A DNA stretch of 64,000 nucleotides, from contig OX485804.1 in the NCBI GenBank assembly GCA_950295325.1, positions 55,972,429 through 56,036,428 on the forward strand, in the 5' to 3' direction. Source of the stretch: Polytrichum commune. Lineage: Eukaryota > Streptophyta > Polytrichopsida > Polytrichales > Polytrichaceae. Position numbers and translations under genes: made by a program. Under the pieces are notes generated by a model that saw only the letters and a program-made list of their open reading frames with translations, was not told where the DNA came from and made no database searches. How positions within the stretch are numbered: position 1 is the first letter of the stretch; each line of letters begins with the position of its first letter. Positions 10,575 through 25,000 of this stretch are shown one piece after another.

Positions 10575-13317
10575 GGGCAGTGAGTTCTTCATGATAAACA
10601 TGTTTAGTGACAAAGAAATGGACTATGTAGGAGTCCAATATGCTCAAAACAATGGTTATTTGCACACTAATGAAATGTCCAACACATGTAAAAATAACAT
10701 GCGTAGTGTTCTAGCTAGGATAGACTTTGTATTTAATTTGGTGCCATGCCATTTTCAGTGGGAGGTCCCTCATATTTCCTACCATTCATATAGTGTATGT
10801 TGTTAGATTAGTTAAGTTGATGAGAAACTCAATGTCGGTCAATTACAAAGAACAAGATGTGTGTTAATTGTAGTCCTCTGCAGGAAATGTCCCCTCACTT
10901 GTGAAGGCCAATGGGGTGCCAATCGCTCACAAAACACGCTACCTATTTGTTGAAATCAACCAAATTGCACCCAACTTGCTCTTCATGGTTGAAAATTCTT
11001 AAGTTCAAAAAGTTAAAGGTACATATGATGCGCAAGTAGACAATCTTGAGGCAAAAAATAGTGGTAGTTGATTGGAAACAATTCTTCAAGAACCAAGCAC
11101 TTGAATAAGGTTGAATCCTTTAGGGCACCATGGTTGTTGGAATACATGCCAAGTATACTTAGAAGTGCTTTATACCTTATACAAGAACCATTTTGTATCT
11201 CAAAATATAATAACGATACTATATAGATTTGTATGTAAGCAGTGTGGAATCCAATCACTAACTCGTTATCAACTTATTGAACTTTATTCTAATTTTAAAG
11301 TAGTATAATATTTTAACTAGTGTTATTATACTCAAACATGTATTCGGGTATATTTCACATACATATTGCATACAAATGAATGGATTTTGAATACATATAT
11401 AAATACTTGTGAACATTTGATGCATGTATTTCATATTGGGTGCCTTGATGTGGCTTCATTGTTAGATGATTTTGCATGGTAAATCCTAATATAGAGTTAT
11501 TTTGCAAATGAGTAATTTTGGAATGGTAGATGGGGATGCAAATGAAACAATTTGTACCTCCTACACCTCTTGGAATCAAACACAACACATGTTGAAACCA
11601 ACATAGGCATCTTGTATTTACAATATTGAACCCCATGGTACATATACGCACAACATATTAATATACAATTGGAGACCACCATGGGACCCTCCTTGGGGCC
11701 CTCTTCACATGGTTACCTAAAGAGACTATATGCGACATAAGACAACAACACTTATCCCATAGCCATCCTCCATAAACATGTTTTAGTTTCACATGGAAGA
11801 TTTTGTCTATGATCAAGGGTGAAGCATCCCTCGTTCACACCTATACAATGTTGATCGATCTCTCTTAGGTTGGATACATGACTTGGGCTTTCATAGCCCT
11901 GGTGGCCCTTGGAGGGCGTGTACCGCAACAATAAAACATAAATGTTTGAATGAAACAATAAAACTTACGGTATGCTACATATTTTTACCTTTGAATAAAA
12001 CACATGCAATTTACTTATTGTGTTGGGATAAAATGTAGGTTGCGTTTTTAGCACAGTTTGCAGTCAACAACTTGCGCGATGACTTGCCTTGGTTGTAGCA
12101 TGGATATAGTCACCCAATACCGCCGCCCAGATGGCAACCCGGCCTCCCAATGGTTGATTGCAGTTGAAGTGGCTCTCTCTCTCACGTTATGCAAACATTA
12201 AGAAGAGTTGCAATCATACGAATGGAGAGTAACTCTACTCAAGCCTTTTCCACACAATAACACACATTGTTCATTTGCCATGAATATAGTGCAAAAAGTC
12301 ATTGATGTGACCCCATTGTTGAAGGTGCCAAGGACGTGGCATGTTGCAAAATAATGCAGTGGAATGGCAAGAACATGGTGAGACTTTTGTGATGAAGCTT
12401 TTTGACCATGCAAGTCACACATTCATGAGCGAAAACATTAATGAGATTCGCTATCATGCTCTAAGTGATTATTTTTTAACAATTTTTCCATTTTTTAATT
12501 GATCCATACATACACATACATGAAAAATATAATAAAGAAAATAAAATAAACAGCTTGGATTCAAATATATGACAAATCTAGGTTGTTTTGTCATATATTC
12601 GATCACCATCGTTCAAGATGTAATTTTGGTCTCATGAAGCACATCTCACTGGGGGATGTTCAATAGCAGATTCTCAAGTCATTCTCATTGATATTGCTAT
12701 AAGCTCGTTCTAAGGTTTTACAATTTGAAACATCTACTGCAATAAAGACATAAGTGACAAGTGATGCATGTTCAACAAAACTTAGTTGAAACGAATAAGG
12801 GCACAAGATTGGCAACATTTTTATCTGCAACAAAAAACATCTATTCTTTTTCTAAGCCAAAAAATATCAATTTCGAGGGTTCTCTAAATCATGCAATATA
12901 TTTATTTCAGTAAGTAAATAGTGGTTAGTTATGTGTGTTAGTACCTTGAAGGCACACTATTGCACGTCTAGAGGGAGAGGGAGAGGGAGAGGGAGGGAGC
13001 AACTTGGCATGAATGAGAGACAATTCACCCTTTATTTGCTTTGCCCAAACTTGGGATAGAGGCATTGTGGGAACACCACTTGAGCAAAGTGCATGCAATG
13101 GAGAATGAATGCAAGATAAATGCAAAATAATAGAATAGCATAGAGTAGAGTAGAGTAGGAGGTGAACTAGACCAGAGGATAGCCTAACTTAACTCTCATT
13201 TCTAAGATCAAAGCATGGAGGGAGGGACTTATGGGCAAGGAGAGGTAGGGTGAATGGAGGGTAAAATATAAGGTCAATATTGAATAGGACAACACCTCTT
13301 GTAGCGAAGCTATTTGT
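10575..13317. other. Gene-free stretch
   Basis: I see no protein family, RNA gene or clear transposon here. It contains A/T-rich sequence, a (GGGAGA)n microsatellite at about 12970-13000 and a short TAGAG repeat near 13140-13160. Open frames are short and look random. Confidence 0.5.
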
Positions 13318-13530
13318 TTTTGGAGAGAGACAATCATCGCATACGAGTGTAGCTCTCATTCATCCAACATGAGAGCTTGATCCCCTACATATTTAACGTA
13401 ACAATACCATACGAGATCTTTGAAACTAAAAGTAACGCCAATTTGACTGAATAAATCTACCTTCATAAATGTTTCATGGGTTTTATGATGGATGAATGAG
13501 AGATACGCTCATATGCGGTAGTTTTCTCTT
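13318..13530. repeat. Family B MITE
   Basis: The left end reads GGAGAGAGACAATCATCGCA...CTCTCATTCATCCAAC and the right end mirrors it: GATGGATGAATGAGAGATACGC...AGTTTTCTCT. The same paired ends occur near 17520, 47845, 59385 and 59995. The interior has no coding potential. Confidence 0.7.
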
Positions 13531-14350
13531 GCTTGCATATACACTCAGTTCAAATGTAACCCCAAGATGAGTTTACTGTGCTAACAAGCTACGGACAAGT
13601 GCTATTGCCTCTTGTTGGAGCCTAAGTGATCTAGGCTTTAGGACATAGTTTATAACATCAACTTCGAAGAAACGAGGGACATGTGACCATCCCACCATGT
13701 CTAATTTGTCATGGTACACATACTTATAGGCATGATCACATACTAGGTTTCTAATTGGAGTTTTAGAGATACCTACCAAGTCTCAAGATGTGTAAAAAGC
13801 TTCCACCTGTCTCTTGTGGGCCTTCTTCCTTGTAGCATAGAGATGCCACATAGGTAGGTAATTATGCCATCCACACACGCAGGGCCACCCATTTAGCATG
13901 CATTTTGGGCCAGATGTCTTTGTTTGACTAAGCTTTTTGACTCAAGATGAAAAGCAAATGGAACCACGGCACCCAGCATGGCCTAACCCAAGAAAACTTA
14001 AAACAGTCACCAATGAAGACTTAAAAAGCAGAGAAACCAAATACAGTCACCAATTCCAAATGTTACACTAATTTCTAGAGTAGAATTGGTGTAGACTATC
14101 CTAATTCCATTTTATATTTGACATGTTGGGAATGTAGTGAATGCCCCACGAATGAAGCATTGTAGCAATGTTTAGTGTGGAGTGTTGGGAGGAGGAGGAG
14201 AAGAAGAAGAAGAAGAGTAGTCCATGTTATGTATTTCCTGACCAGATGGTTCAAGTGCAAACTTGTGATTGCAAAAGTGCAATGGAGAATTCCTCTAGAA
14301 AAAGGTTGATCTCTTGCATGTAAGATAGATGTGTCTTTATGTTCATTTCC

Positions 14351-14666
14351 CAATTAGCCTACTTCTCCTTTGATACTATGAAACACACGATTGGTACAAG
14401 ATGGTTAGCAAATGCAAATTGAGGGCGCAACCACTTTCCTCATATTTTTTGGAGCTCATATGAATACCATATTCATTTACCAAAGTGAAGAGTCTTGTGC
14501 TCATCAAATTGGTCATGTAGGTCCCCCCTATTTATGTTGATTGTTGAACCTAGAAGGTTATCACAATTCAATGTCTTTCAAACACGTGCCTTTTTGGTAT
14601 CCATTCTTGGAGCCATACCAAACCACATAAAACTCAAATATAAGTGTCATAATAAGGAAAGTAACC
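14351..14666 (+). repeat. Family A MITE
   Basis: It contains the family text AGCCTACTTCTCCTTTGATA, ACAAGATGGTTAGCAAATGC, TTGATTGTTGAACCTAGAA and ends AAGGAAAGTAACCAAATGAGG. The 5' end of the family consensus is missing or diverged. A (GGA)n/(GAA)n microsatellite lies just upstream (about 14190-14216). Confidence 0.7.
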
Positions 14667-16784
14667 AAATGAGGGTTGTCTATCTTATCCACACAACTAT
14701 CTTCCCTTCTCAAATATCTAAGTATCATAGCTTATAAGGTAGAGGGTGCTAAAACCAACACCCCACCCAATACCAACACCTTGAAATCCTGCTATAAGTA
14801 CATGTCGATTATGAGAATGTTCACAATGTGAACACCAACCTCCCCCTCACAATCTGGGTTGACAACACAATTCCCACTTCAAGAATTTGTATTTGTTTCA
14901 ATATTTGGGAAAAAATGACTTGTCGTACACGTAATCTTTTCCTTTTTTCTATATGGGAATAATTTTTTCTGGTTCATATGACTACCACATGTATGTTAAA
15001 TACCTTAACTTCTTGTTTGAGGTGTTCCTACCTAGGTCACACCTACTTGGAAAACCATCTCTCCTCCATGCTATGTACAGGGGTGTGCATGCAACCATCC
15101 ACAAATATTAGTTTCAATACACCTACACATGATGCTCATTACTTGTGGTTGACATGGGTCAATTGACCACTGACCTATGCACAATTGTTCTTTATTTTTA
15201 AATTTATTTTTTACTCTCTTTTTTTGGCTTCTAGCGCCCTCGTTAAATGAACCCCATCTCCCATTGGAATCACTAACGTGGGACTCATATGGTGGTACAT
15301 GGTGGGGTAAGTTGGAGTGAGAAACCACTTGAAAGAGTGAACACCTACAATAAATGTTGCTTACTAGCATGAAAGTTTAAAGTAAGATTCTAGAAGCTAA
15401 GGCTTTGGGAAGCCCACCTTCAAGTTCCTTCCTTCAGACAAAGCTTTTTTGCTCACTTCGTGTGTGTTTCCTAGGGATCACCGATTTATCATGTATACTC
15501 GTTTTATGCTATTGTCTAGATGTGGACCCCATCTTGGCATTTTTGTCATCACCTTTTGGGAGAGACCCGTGAAGAGTTCCTCGGGAAACATGGAGTGTCA
15601 TGGAATTTTGCACCATTGCTTTGACCTAACTCAAGTCTCCTTTGACGACACAACATCAATCATCATGTCATGGAATGAATTATTCTATGTGCTTAGCTAC
15701 TCATCGTTCACAACTCACTCACTTAAATTTAAGTGTGCATTTACAAATCCCAACCATTGTTCATTCAACTCCTCAAAGGTAGTTTATAGGCATACCCAAA
15801 ACCAACATATAACCTGAACCATCAATTATGTACCACTATCATACATCTGTAGCCCCCGGAATATGTACGCCATGTTGTAATGTATTATGGTGTTACCCGG
15901 TTCGTTTTCTTGTTCTCTCTATCTTCTATTCACCATATTTATTTCCTAAGAAATTATGTTGCATTAATGAATCTACAATGAAACGATAACAAAAACCATA
16001 TTGAAAATTGGATCTCCCTTGATTTGATTATGATTATCATAACTGCATGTTTTGTTGATCCTTTAGCTGAATACATAGGTGGACTCCCACTTGTCTCCAT
16101 GACTATTGAATGTGGAGTAGCTAGTGAAATGTGAAGATTTAGTCGAGTCTCTTTGAACGCATGTGCCTTTATGGTGTTTGGTCTTTGATCCTCACCTATT
16201 TAATGACACAACAATTAAGAAAAGTAATTGAATAACATGTGCATACCTTAGTGTTGTTGTTGGTGTTGGATAATCATCTCTTAATCATGTAAGCTAAGTT
16301 CTGTAGCTAATAGTTGTGGACATTTCTAACTTCACATAAGATTTTGACATCTAGATGGGGTCGAGAATTGTCTCACCATATAAGTAAGTGCAAACCACTA
16401 AGATTATCACTTTAGGTTTCAAAATTGGAGTTGAGATGCACATAATGGACATTTTTTTTCTCGTCATGCGATGACATACAGTAGGCCCTCTCAATTGTGT
16501 TAAGCATATAGTCCAATCTCATCACAACGTGCGTCTTTGGAGCGTCCTTTCCTCACTACAAAGCCTTTCCATGTTCCACTTAATATATTATCAGGTGTCC
16601 AATTAAGAAGACTCGTGACCACATACGACCCACATACCCATGACCTTATGACACAAGTTATCATCAACCTTGATTGTTTGAGGCCGTTTGAAGCCCCTGC
16701 TTCGAAGATCACTTCCTCAAAAATTCAATTACGAATACCTTGTTCTCCACGGCACGTCCATTCATGATGTTGTAAGCTGATATG
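14667..16784. other. Gene-free stretch with family A scraps
   Basis: No gene was recognised. Short pieces resembling family A occur near 16095-16190 and 16480-16560 (ATAGTCCAATCTCATC). The longest ORF (15449-15817, 122 codons) has no known motif. Confidence 0.45.
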
Positions 16785-16980
16785 ACCGCTAGTCACAGAT
16801 GAACCGGTCGAATATGAGAACTAACCGGTTGAAGTTCAATACTTCAGGAAAATAATGGATCATTTTGAAAGAAACTTCAGAATATACCTCAACTTAATAA
16901 AGCAGACAACGGCTGGACTTGGAAACACGAGGATTTGACCGATCATGCTCAAAATTCTCCCCAGACACTGAGCTTTCAAC
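16785..16980. repeat. hAT-like MITE, diverged copy
   Basis: GATGAACCGGTCGAATATGA...GAAGTTCAATACTTCAGG...TTTGACCGATCATGCTCAAA...TTCTCCCC matches, in reverse, the well-bounded element at 60622-60845. A third copy is at 58225-58435. Ends are less clear here. Confidence 0.6.
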
Positions 16981-17360
16981 TCTTAATCTGATGCAGTGTC
17001 TGTAATCTGTGAGGCGACCCGAGTCTTAGCGATAAGTGTGTGGGTCATATAAATGTGGTCCAATGTTTGGTCTATAAATTAATTCATGTGGGTCTGGTGT
17101 CTGTGAGCGAAAGCAAATGTGGAAACAACAACATTAATTTGACTGGTTAAATTCATAATTGTTGAAAATCTCGTTCCATGCACAAGAGTATTAATTGCTG
17201 TCTATCCATCCGATTATCAAGGAAGCTTCCTTGCCATGAGAGATGGAACCTTCTCCTACGTAACTTCCATGGCGTTGCCACAGATGGCCAGAGAGTGGAT
17301 GCATGAGACTCTAAATCTGCCAGAATTCTACAACAAGGGAGAAGACACAATGGGGTCCTT

Positions 17361-18690
17361 CTAGGCAAAGAGATGCTAAAAAAGTTGAGTTTTTAGGACC
17401 CCACCGATACACACTGGTCCTGAGAGTTGGAGCTCCAAATTTAACCCCATGCTAGGTTGTAGCTCTCTAGTATGTGCCCATCAGGTACATCCTTGGGGAG
17501 GTTGTAGAGCAGGAAATATGCATCCATCCAACGTAAAAACTGTAAAAAATTGATCACTATAGGATTATTGTTGATTCATCTCAAATGACCTCAAGCAGAC
17601 TACCTCGGGGTCTTTAAAGTGAATTCCAGTGTGAAATCAACTTTAAAAAGTAATCTCCGGGGCTGCACATTAGTTCAGGGTTTTATTAATGAGAGGTGTG
17701 CTCACATACGATTATTAAGTCTGTCCCATCTTAGGCTTCCCTCAACTCTCTGGCCTTCTTCATGAGTGAGCAGGAAGGATAAGCTCCTTCTAGGCAAATT
17801 CAAAGGAAGGAAAGGTGAGCTCTACACAAATCGAGCTCCAAATCTAATGAGAGCGTACATGGTATCCAGTGGGCCCAGTAGCTCTAGTATGTAGTTGTCG
17901 TGTACATGCCAGCCTTCCTTGGGCTCTCTGGCCTTCTTCAGAAGGGAGAAGGGAAGATGGGGCCCTTTCTAGGCAAATTCAAAGGAAGGAAAGGTGAACT
18001 AAACACTATGCATGTCCCAGATCTCTTCCTACGGTACAGGTTGGCATGTCGTTCTGGGCTAATTAGCCTTAATATGTAACGTTTAGGTACATGCTAGGCT
18101 TCCCCCTTGGGTCTCTGGCCTTCTTCCACAAAGGAAGAGAGACAGTTTGGGCTCTTCTAGGCAAATTGAAAGGGGGAAAAAAAAGGGTTAACTATATACC
18201 CAGAATGGCCTCGAAGTCTAACCCGGCGGTACATGATAACATGTTGTGGGCTCAGGAGGCCTTGTAGATAAGCTGTCATGAACATGCTATGCTTCCCTTG
18301 GTTCTTTGACCTTTGGAAAAAAGATGCGCTCTTTCAACTAGGCAATTGCAGAGAAAGAAAAAAAGTGAGACATACAAAAAGCAGAACCCTAAGTCTACTC
18401 CCGGGCTACATGATGGCATGTGTCTCTGTATGCCCAGTGGCTCTAGTATGTAGCTATTTGGTACATGATAGAACTCCCTCGGCTCTCTGGCCTGCTTCAA
18501 CACTGGGCTCTTTCTAGGCAACGAGATGCCTTCAAAGGAAGGAAAAGGTTAGCACACCAGTCTTGAGAGTTCTGCACAAAGCGGTAAAGGGCCTACAAAT
18601 CTGCTGTTTGCCTAGATTATAGAGTGCCCGGTGGCTTTACTGTGTACGCCGCAGGTACATGCTGGGCCTGCACTACCTTCCTCGCCACCC
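17361..18690. repeat. Tandem array of ~180-bp units, about six copies
   Basis: The anchor CTAGGCAA recurs at 17361, 17790, 17969, 18157, 18338 (as CTAGGCAATT) and 18514. Spacings after the first are 179, 188, 181 and 176. Each unit also carries AAGGAAGGAAA..., a CTCTAGTATGTAG-like segment, GGTACATG and GGCTCTCTGGCCTTCTTC. The first interval is 429 because a family B MITE (about 17520-17725) sits inside it. No ORF persists through the units. Confidence 0.85.
17520..17725. repeat. Family B MITE inserted in the tandem array
   Basis: ATGCATCCATCCAACGTAAAA on the left pairs with TTAATGAGAGGTGTGCTCACAT on the right. The interior (GATTCATCTCAAATGACCTC) matches the copy at 47845-48115. It explains the over-long first unit of the surrounding array. 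Confidence 0.65.
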
Positions 18691-19033
18691 CTCCCCTCCT
18701 TCCTTCGCCTCCTAGTGCCGTCAGTCTCATTTGCATTGTCGATGTAAATAGAGCTATGGCGGGGAGTGATGAACCCTAACGATGCAGACTTGCAGCTGCC
18801 GAGCTTGATGGAAATAGTATCTCGGGAACGTGTTTTTGATTCTGGTTTTGATCGATGATGGATGAGGAGGTTTAGAAGCCTGTCATGTGGCAGACTTATT
18901 ACAATACGAATGATTATAAAGGAAGAAACTTGATCAAAGATTCAGCTACCTAAAAGCTACATTTAGTTTTGCAAGCTGTTGTGAGCATATGCTCGGTGGA
19001 GAAGAGTGAAGTGCACGAATTCCTGTCTTTTTG

Positions 19034-22000
19034 ATGCTGAAGTCTTTTGAACCAAGCGAGATTCGTATGGCTAGAGGAGGAGGGAGACATGGACGTTGCT
19101 CAAATGAGCTGGTTGCATCGGATAAGCAAGGGGAGACGATTTCGCCGCAAATGCCACACGATTATCCTCGCCCAATTTCTCCTGCTTTGGTGTCAAATGA
19201 CAATGTTCAGATCATTCGCAGGACTTGTATGTACAATCTCCTGACGTGTCTTAATCTTCTTAAATTTTAACTCTCACATCCTTTGACGTCCGTTGACACC
19301 ATGGTTTGAGAAAAAAAAGTGAGGTCAATCAGTCAATGCTTGCACCAATCTTGTGAGATGGACGTGTCCATGTGAATTCCTATCCTTCTCCTCTGTCTGT
19401 CTTAGACCTTCAACAAGTGTCTCACATCTCTCTACCCGGCTTTGAAGATATATACATACACCCATACATCTCACCAATTTCTGAATTGGATTGGATTGGG
19501 TGTCTGTAAAGCTCGGTAGAAAGAAATAAGCAAACACTCTCTCAAGAATAGCTTGGGAAGGTGCAGGCGCTACACTTTGTTTCTCCAACAACAACTGCTG
19601 GTAAAGGTTGAAGCTGAGAGAGACTCAATTACCTATGCAGATGGAAGAGAAGGAAGTTCTTTGTAAGTCCTTTCAAATTGTTCTCTGTCCCAGACTTTTT
19701 GAGTGAGGCATCTGATGTGCTCGTTTGGGAATTCCGAACATGTCCACTTGTAGCACTCATGCCTCCCAAAAATGTTGTGACATCAAAAGTATGTATAAAG
19801 GATGTGCTCTTCTATGGCGGTATTAAGTGCTTCGACACACCGCAAATAAAATCAAAACCTCAGGTGGGAACACAAAATCGTCATACTTTTTAACATATTG
19901 TTTGGATCTCATGGTGGTCTTCTCAGGTAGTCGCTGTGGAGGCAAGCATAAGGGCTCTTGTAGCGTGGAGGAAACAATTAGACAACTGTCCGCAGGTTTG
20001 GCCCAAAGTTTTCAAGGAACTAGCCGGTGGAGTATCTCAGACACAACTGCTGGTCTTTTGAAGCTTTACAAGCTACATACTTTGAATCCTCCTGAGGAGA
20101 CAATTAGAGGCATTCCAGTCCATAATGAGTAAGCTTGTCAATCTTCCACTGGAGAGTTTTGTGATCTGATTTTCAACTTCAAATTATTCGAGTCTGGTTG
20201 GTAGAATAGACGAAAATGCTTTTCTGAATCTTGCGGATCTAAAAAACTCATCCTTGTGTTTGTGCTACATTGTACTACATCCTTAGTAAGTCAAAAGGTT
20301 TTTGAAGTCTATTTCAACATGGATGTCTGTCTTTGCATGAGTGATTGTGGTGATTCTTCGAGGAGATGATTTCTTATGGTTATTAGCAAGGTGTATATAC
20401 ATAATAGAATATTTGGGGTTGCAGATTGGAAATAGTGAGGATGCTGCACTGGCTTTACTGGTCAATTGCTGCATATGCCCAAGACAAAGAAGCTTTTGTT
20501 GAGATTTTGAAGACAAAGGTGCGAAACGCACTTGACTGTTGTTCAGTTATATTAACACCTACGAATGAATCATGCTGTCTGCATTTGTTTTAGTGGAAAT
20601 TAAAGTGTTAGGAAGGTCACTCATCTGAGCACTAGTCCGGCCTTAGGCGGCTTAACCTCGGAGTTCCCAGACAAGGTGCTTATCAAGTGGTACTGTTCCT
20701 CAAGATTGCAGGTTTTGTAGGTTTCATAGATTACTGTGGATTCCCTATGCGAATGCGATACTCAAAAATTGCACATTCTAGTGTAATTGGGCAGCTACTA
20801 GTCTTTCAGCCAGGTCTTCTTAAGAATCATATTTGCAAGTCTATGTGAAGGCATTCTCTAATACATTCATCAGTTTGAACCACCATTTATACAAAAGCCT
20901 ATGAAGGCTGTGGTACAAGAGGATGACGTTTAGTTGGTTTTCTGGGTGTTTTTACGAGCAGGCGGCATTGCAGATTCAAGTATGCGATATTGTACAATTG
21001 GTATCCAAGTCAGGCATAAGGCAACCTTCATATTTCATCGCAGTCGACCATGCCAGCAGAAGTGTTGTCATGGGAATCCGTGGCACCTTTTCAATATCTG
21101 ATGTCTTGACAGACATGAATCCCCAAAATGAGCCATTTCTACAAGGGTAATTCACATCATCCTTGTTTACCAAGGTTTGGAGCAGCTTTGTCAGAGTTTT
21201 CTTTGTAAGGTAGATGGGTCTGAAATGGTTACTTTTTCCAACTAGCCCACTTCTAGGATATGAAACATGTGATTAGTACAAGATGGTTAGCAAATCCAAA
21301 TTGAGGTTGTAGCCACTTTTCTCATACTTTTCAGAGCTCATATGAATATCTCACTCATCATCAAAGTGAAGATTCTCGTGCTCATTAAAAGGTCATATAG
21401 GTTCCCCTCCAATTATGTTGACTATTGAGCCCAGAACGGTTGTCATATTTTGATCACGCAGTCCATTCTCTTTTAAGCACATGATGCCTTTTTGGTAAAT
21501 GTTCTTGAAGCCTCACCAAACCACATACCACTCAAATACAGGTGTCCTAATAAGAAAAGTAACTGGATAAGGGTTGCCTACCTTAGCTGTTTTATCTGTG
21601 GCAAGCCAAAATTGAATGAAGTGTTGACCACACAAAATGATATTTTAAGATTGGGTAGCGTATAATGTATTTCCAGAGGATACATATTTAAATCACTATC
21701 AAGAAGTATCATATGGTTTTCCTTGTTTCTTATTCTTCTGGATATGCACCAGTCTTTACTGAGTGATAACCAATCATGAGATTATACTGTTATCTTGGCA
21801 TTTCATTTTCTTATTGTAGTGAATTAAAATCACCTTAAGAGCTTGCATTTGGTTACATGGTTACATTTCTTGGTCTTCTTGTTGGTATTTGACTGCTTGT
21901 TAAAAAAGTCTACATGAGAAAACAGGCAGGAAGAATTTCATCCTATTTGGGCATGTCAAATTCGTCTTGTATATTCTGACATGTAGGATGAGATTGGAAA

Positions 22001-25000
22001 GAGTATTCTATCCTGGTCTGATAATTCTGTTTTGTTGGTTTAGTTTTGTCTTTGTTTCCTGTTGTTGTTGTTGTTGTTGTTTTACAACTGCTCTACATTC
22101 ATGTCTGTGCAGACACGCACACTCGGGGATGCTTGCATCAGCAAAGTGGCTTCTTGGAATTGAAGGACCTAGATTGACGAAGCTTCTTGAAGTGAATCGG
22201 GTGGGTGACATTGCAGGTCTACCTTGTGTTGTTGATCTGTATGACTTTTCAGGTTGCATGAACTTTTGTCTTGAAGGATTAGAAAAGGAAGAAATAAAAA
22301 CTTTCACATACACAATAGATGTATTCAATATCAAATTTGGCCATGAATGCTAACTAACAATGAAATGGTGCTAACAGGATTACAACCTGGTGCTAACAGG
22401 GCACTCTCTCGGAGCTGCCACAGCTGCTCTGTTAAAGATGCTGATCTGTTCGACTAAAGTTGGTTTTATTTTTACAACAACATGTCTCAAAATTGATGCG
22501 TCTAAGGTCTTCTGTTATGGTTATGGAAGTGCTCCTTGTGTCGATCGCAATCTAGCCGACTCCTTCAAGTCCTCCCCGAATATCATCAATGTTGTCCTCC
22601 AAGTAAGACCTTGCCCTGGAGTTTCAGTAATTGTTCTGACAAGCTTCATTTATATCTACTGGTTAAAATAGTGACAAAATCTCATTACACAAAACCAGAG
22701 ACCATAACCTCAAATTCTCACAACCCTTGATTTCCCATAACTTGCTTCATTCTAACATATAGAAGGGCCCACTTGAATGGAATAGTTATGAAATAGCATT
22801 CAGTTGAGAGCCCGGTCTCGTACCTCTTTACACTACACTTGAAGGCCCATGATGACACAAAAGTCAGTTTTGAAGTTTCCAGTGTGCAGTCTTCGGACAA
22901 GTTCCCAGGGCCCTCACAATTTCATGGTCAAAAGAGTAAAATGGCCCTTACTTATAAATGGATACATTGCCCTTGAAAGAGTGATTGTGAGCATGTCCTA
23001 CAGTCAGTAGTAATTACTCTAACGCCGGTGAAATTGTGATCGACAGGATGACATAGTGCCCCGAATCACTCCGGCTGCAGTTGAGGCTTTGCGGAATGAG
23101 ATTCAGGAAACTGAGTGGTACAGCCTTCTTACCCTCAGAACATCACTTGTGCTGGCATTTCTGTTCTACAGGGGAAAATAAAATGTCATTTTACACTTTG
23201 ACCATTTATGAACTTAAGGGTGCAAGTTTCTGTTCTTAATGCAAGGGAGTAGAGGTGACCTCGATGTTGCCATCGTTGTGGATTATGGTGGACTATGCCT
23301 CATCCTGAAGTTAGTTCGATTCTATGTAGAATTCCAAAATGTGAATTCACAAGAATTAGAGGGACCTTGAAGAGTACCGGTTTCGTCTCTTTGTGTTGGA
23401 CTGGTATCGTCTCTTTTTGGATACCCTTCAGGTATCAATATTAAGGATTTCACATCTTCTGATTCCAGTAGGGTATGGGTGTCTGCGGGAATCTTGTTCT
23501 CAAGACCATTGGGGTCTATATACCATGCAAGAACCTCCATACCTAGGGAAAATCGCTCTAGTATCATTACGTTTTAGATTGGTATCGACCCGAATATAAT
23601 AACTCGGGTATACAAAGATTTTTTAACTTTGACATACCCACCAAATATCAATATTTGACTGGTACTATTACAATTGCGACACCCACGGGTAGGTTCTTCA
23701 ATACCATTATCGATGTTTACAATTGATACTGGTCCAACATTGGTGAACACCTTGAACAGGCGTGGACAAGCTGGCCCACACCTAATCTCCCTCAAAGACA
23801 AGCCTCCTAGGTTCCCGCAAGCTTGGTTGAAAATATCTGGTTCACCAAATATGCCAGCTATGATTGGGTGGACAATAGGTGGTAGGGTGCACCAATTTCA
23901 AGTGCCAGGAAGGTCACCTGTCCAAGCACTATTCTGACCTTAGGCGGCTTGAAACCTTGGAGTTCCTGTGGTATCCGGGTTTAAGCCACCCATTTTTGAT
24001 GCATATTACTATGGGATCACAATTCATGTTGTTTGTGTTGCCTGCAGTGTTGCTAAGGTAGAGTTGAGCTCAGAAGGTTATTATTGTAGAGAGCTCTCTG
24101 TTTCATCTTTACCGGACTGTGGTTTCCACTTGGGATCCAAGGGTCTCGTCTAATGTAGGAATGACATGTGGCACAAAATGAGGAGAAAACAAACATGTGT
24201 TGTCAGCATAGAGAGCCCTCTACGGTACTTTTACTTTGCATTTCAGACTGGCGTCCACTCTTCATCTGAGATTTGAACTTGCTGCTTATGGATGTTGATT
24301 TCATATCATGTTGATTCAGGAGCCATGTTATCAAGGGTGTGAAAACGAAGAAGGTGGTGGAGACATTTGAGCAAGTCAATGTTGGCTATGTCATCAAGAA
24401 TGGCACTAAAGTAGGTGCATCTGTGTTCCAAAAGTTTCAAAGACAATGTGCTGAATCTGAAGCTGGGCCATCAGACAGTACTGGCAAGAACCACTGTAAG
24501 ATTTTGCCACCCAGATGTAAGTGCATGCTATATCTTTGTGTCAAATTGGAAACGACTCAGGAACCTCAATTACTCCTCTTATACAACTTGATTAATATGG
24601 TTGACAACCAAGACTCAAAACTCTATTCTGGAGTGTCCATATCCTGGAATTCTGTGTGGTCTCACTCTAAATTGAAGCTCATGTCAATTTTGTAACTAAG
24701 ACAACTAATGTGTATAGATGTCTTCAATATCAATTCCGTTGAGTGTAATGCACATTGTGAAGACGAATATTGGTGTGTTACTGTTGGCGTTTGGGAACCA
24801 AGTTGGCTAAAATAGATTTTATTGCTGAATTACAGCCTAAGGCCCTTGGATGCAAATACATACTAGTATTTTGATCATCACTGTCACACATGAGTATAAT
24901 TTTGTTATCTCCTTGACATATAAGAATATACTAAATAAAGTTTCGAACCTTTAAATATAAGATCTATGATTTTTAAGACTTGGAAAGGCTCGTAGAGATT

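Noticed and set aside
10447-10806. 119-codon ORF
   Set aside because: It overlaps a MITE, has no motif and is low-complexity hydrophobic; no sign of real coding.
15449-15817. 122-codon ORF
   Set aside because: No recognisable domain, no splice context, and composition like the surrounding gene-free DNA.
17361-18690. Possible CRISPR-like array
   Set aside because: Units are ~180 bp, diverged and without short identical repeats and unique spacers; the genome is eukaryotic. It is a tandem satellite-type array.
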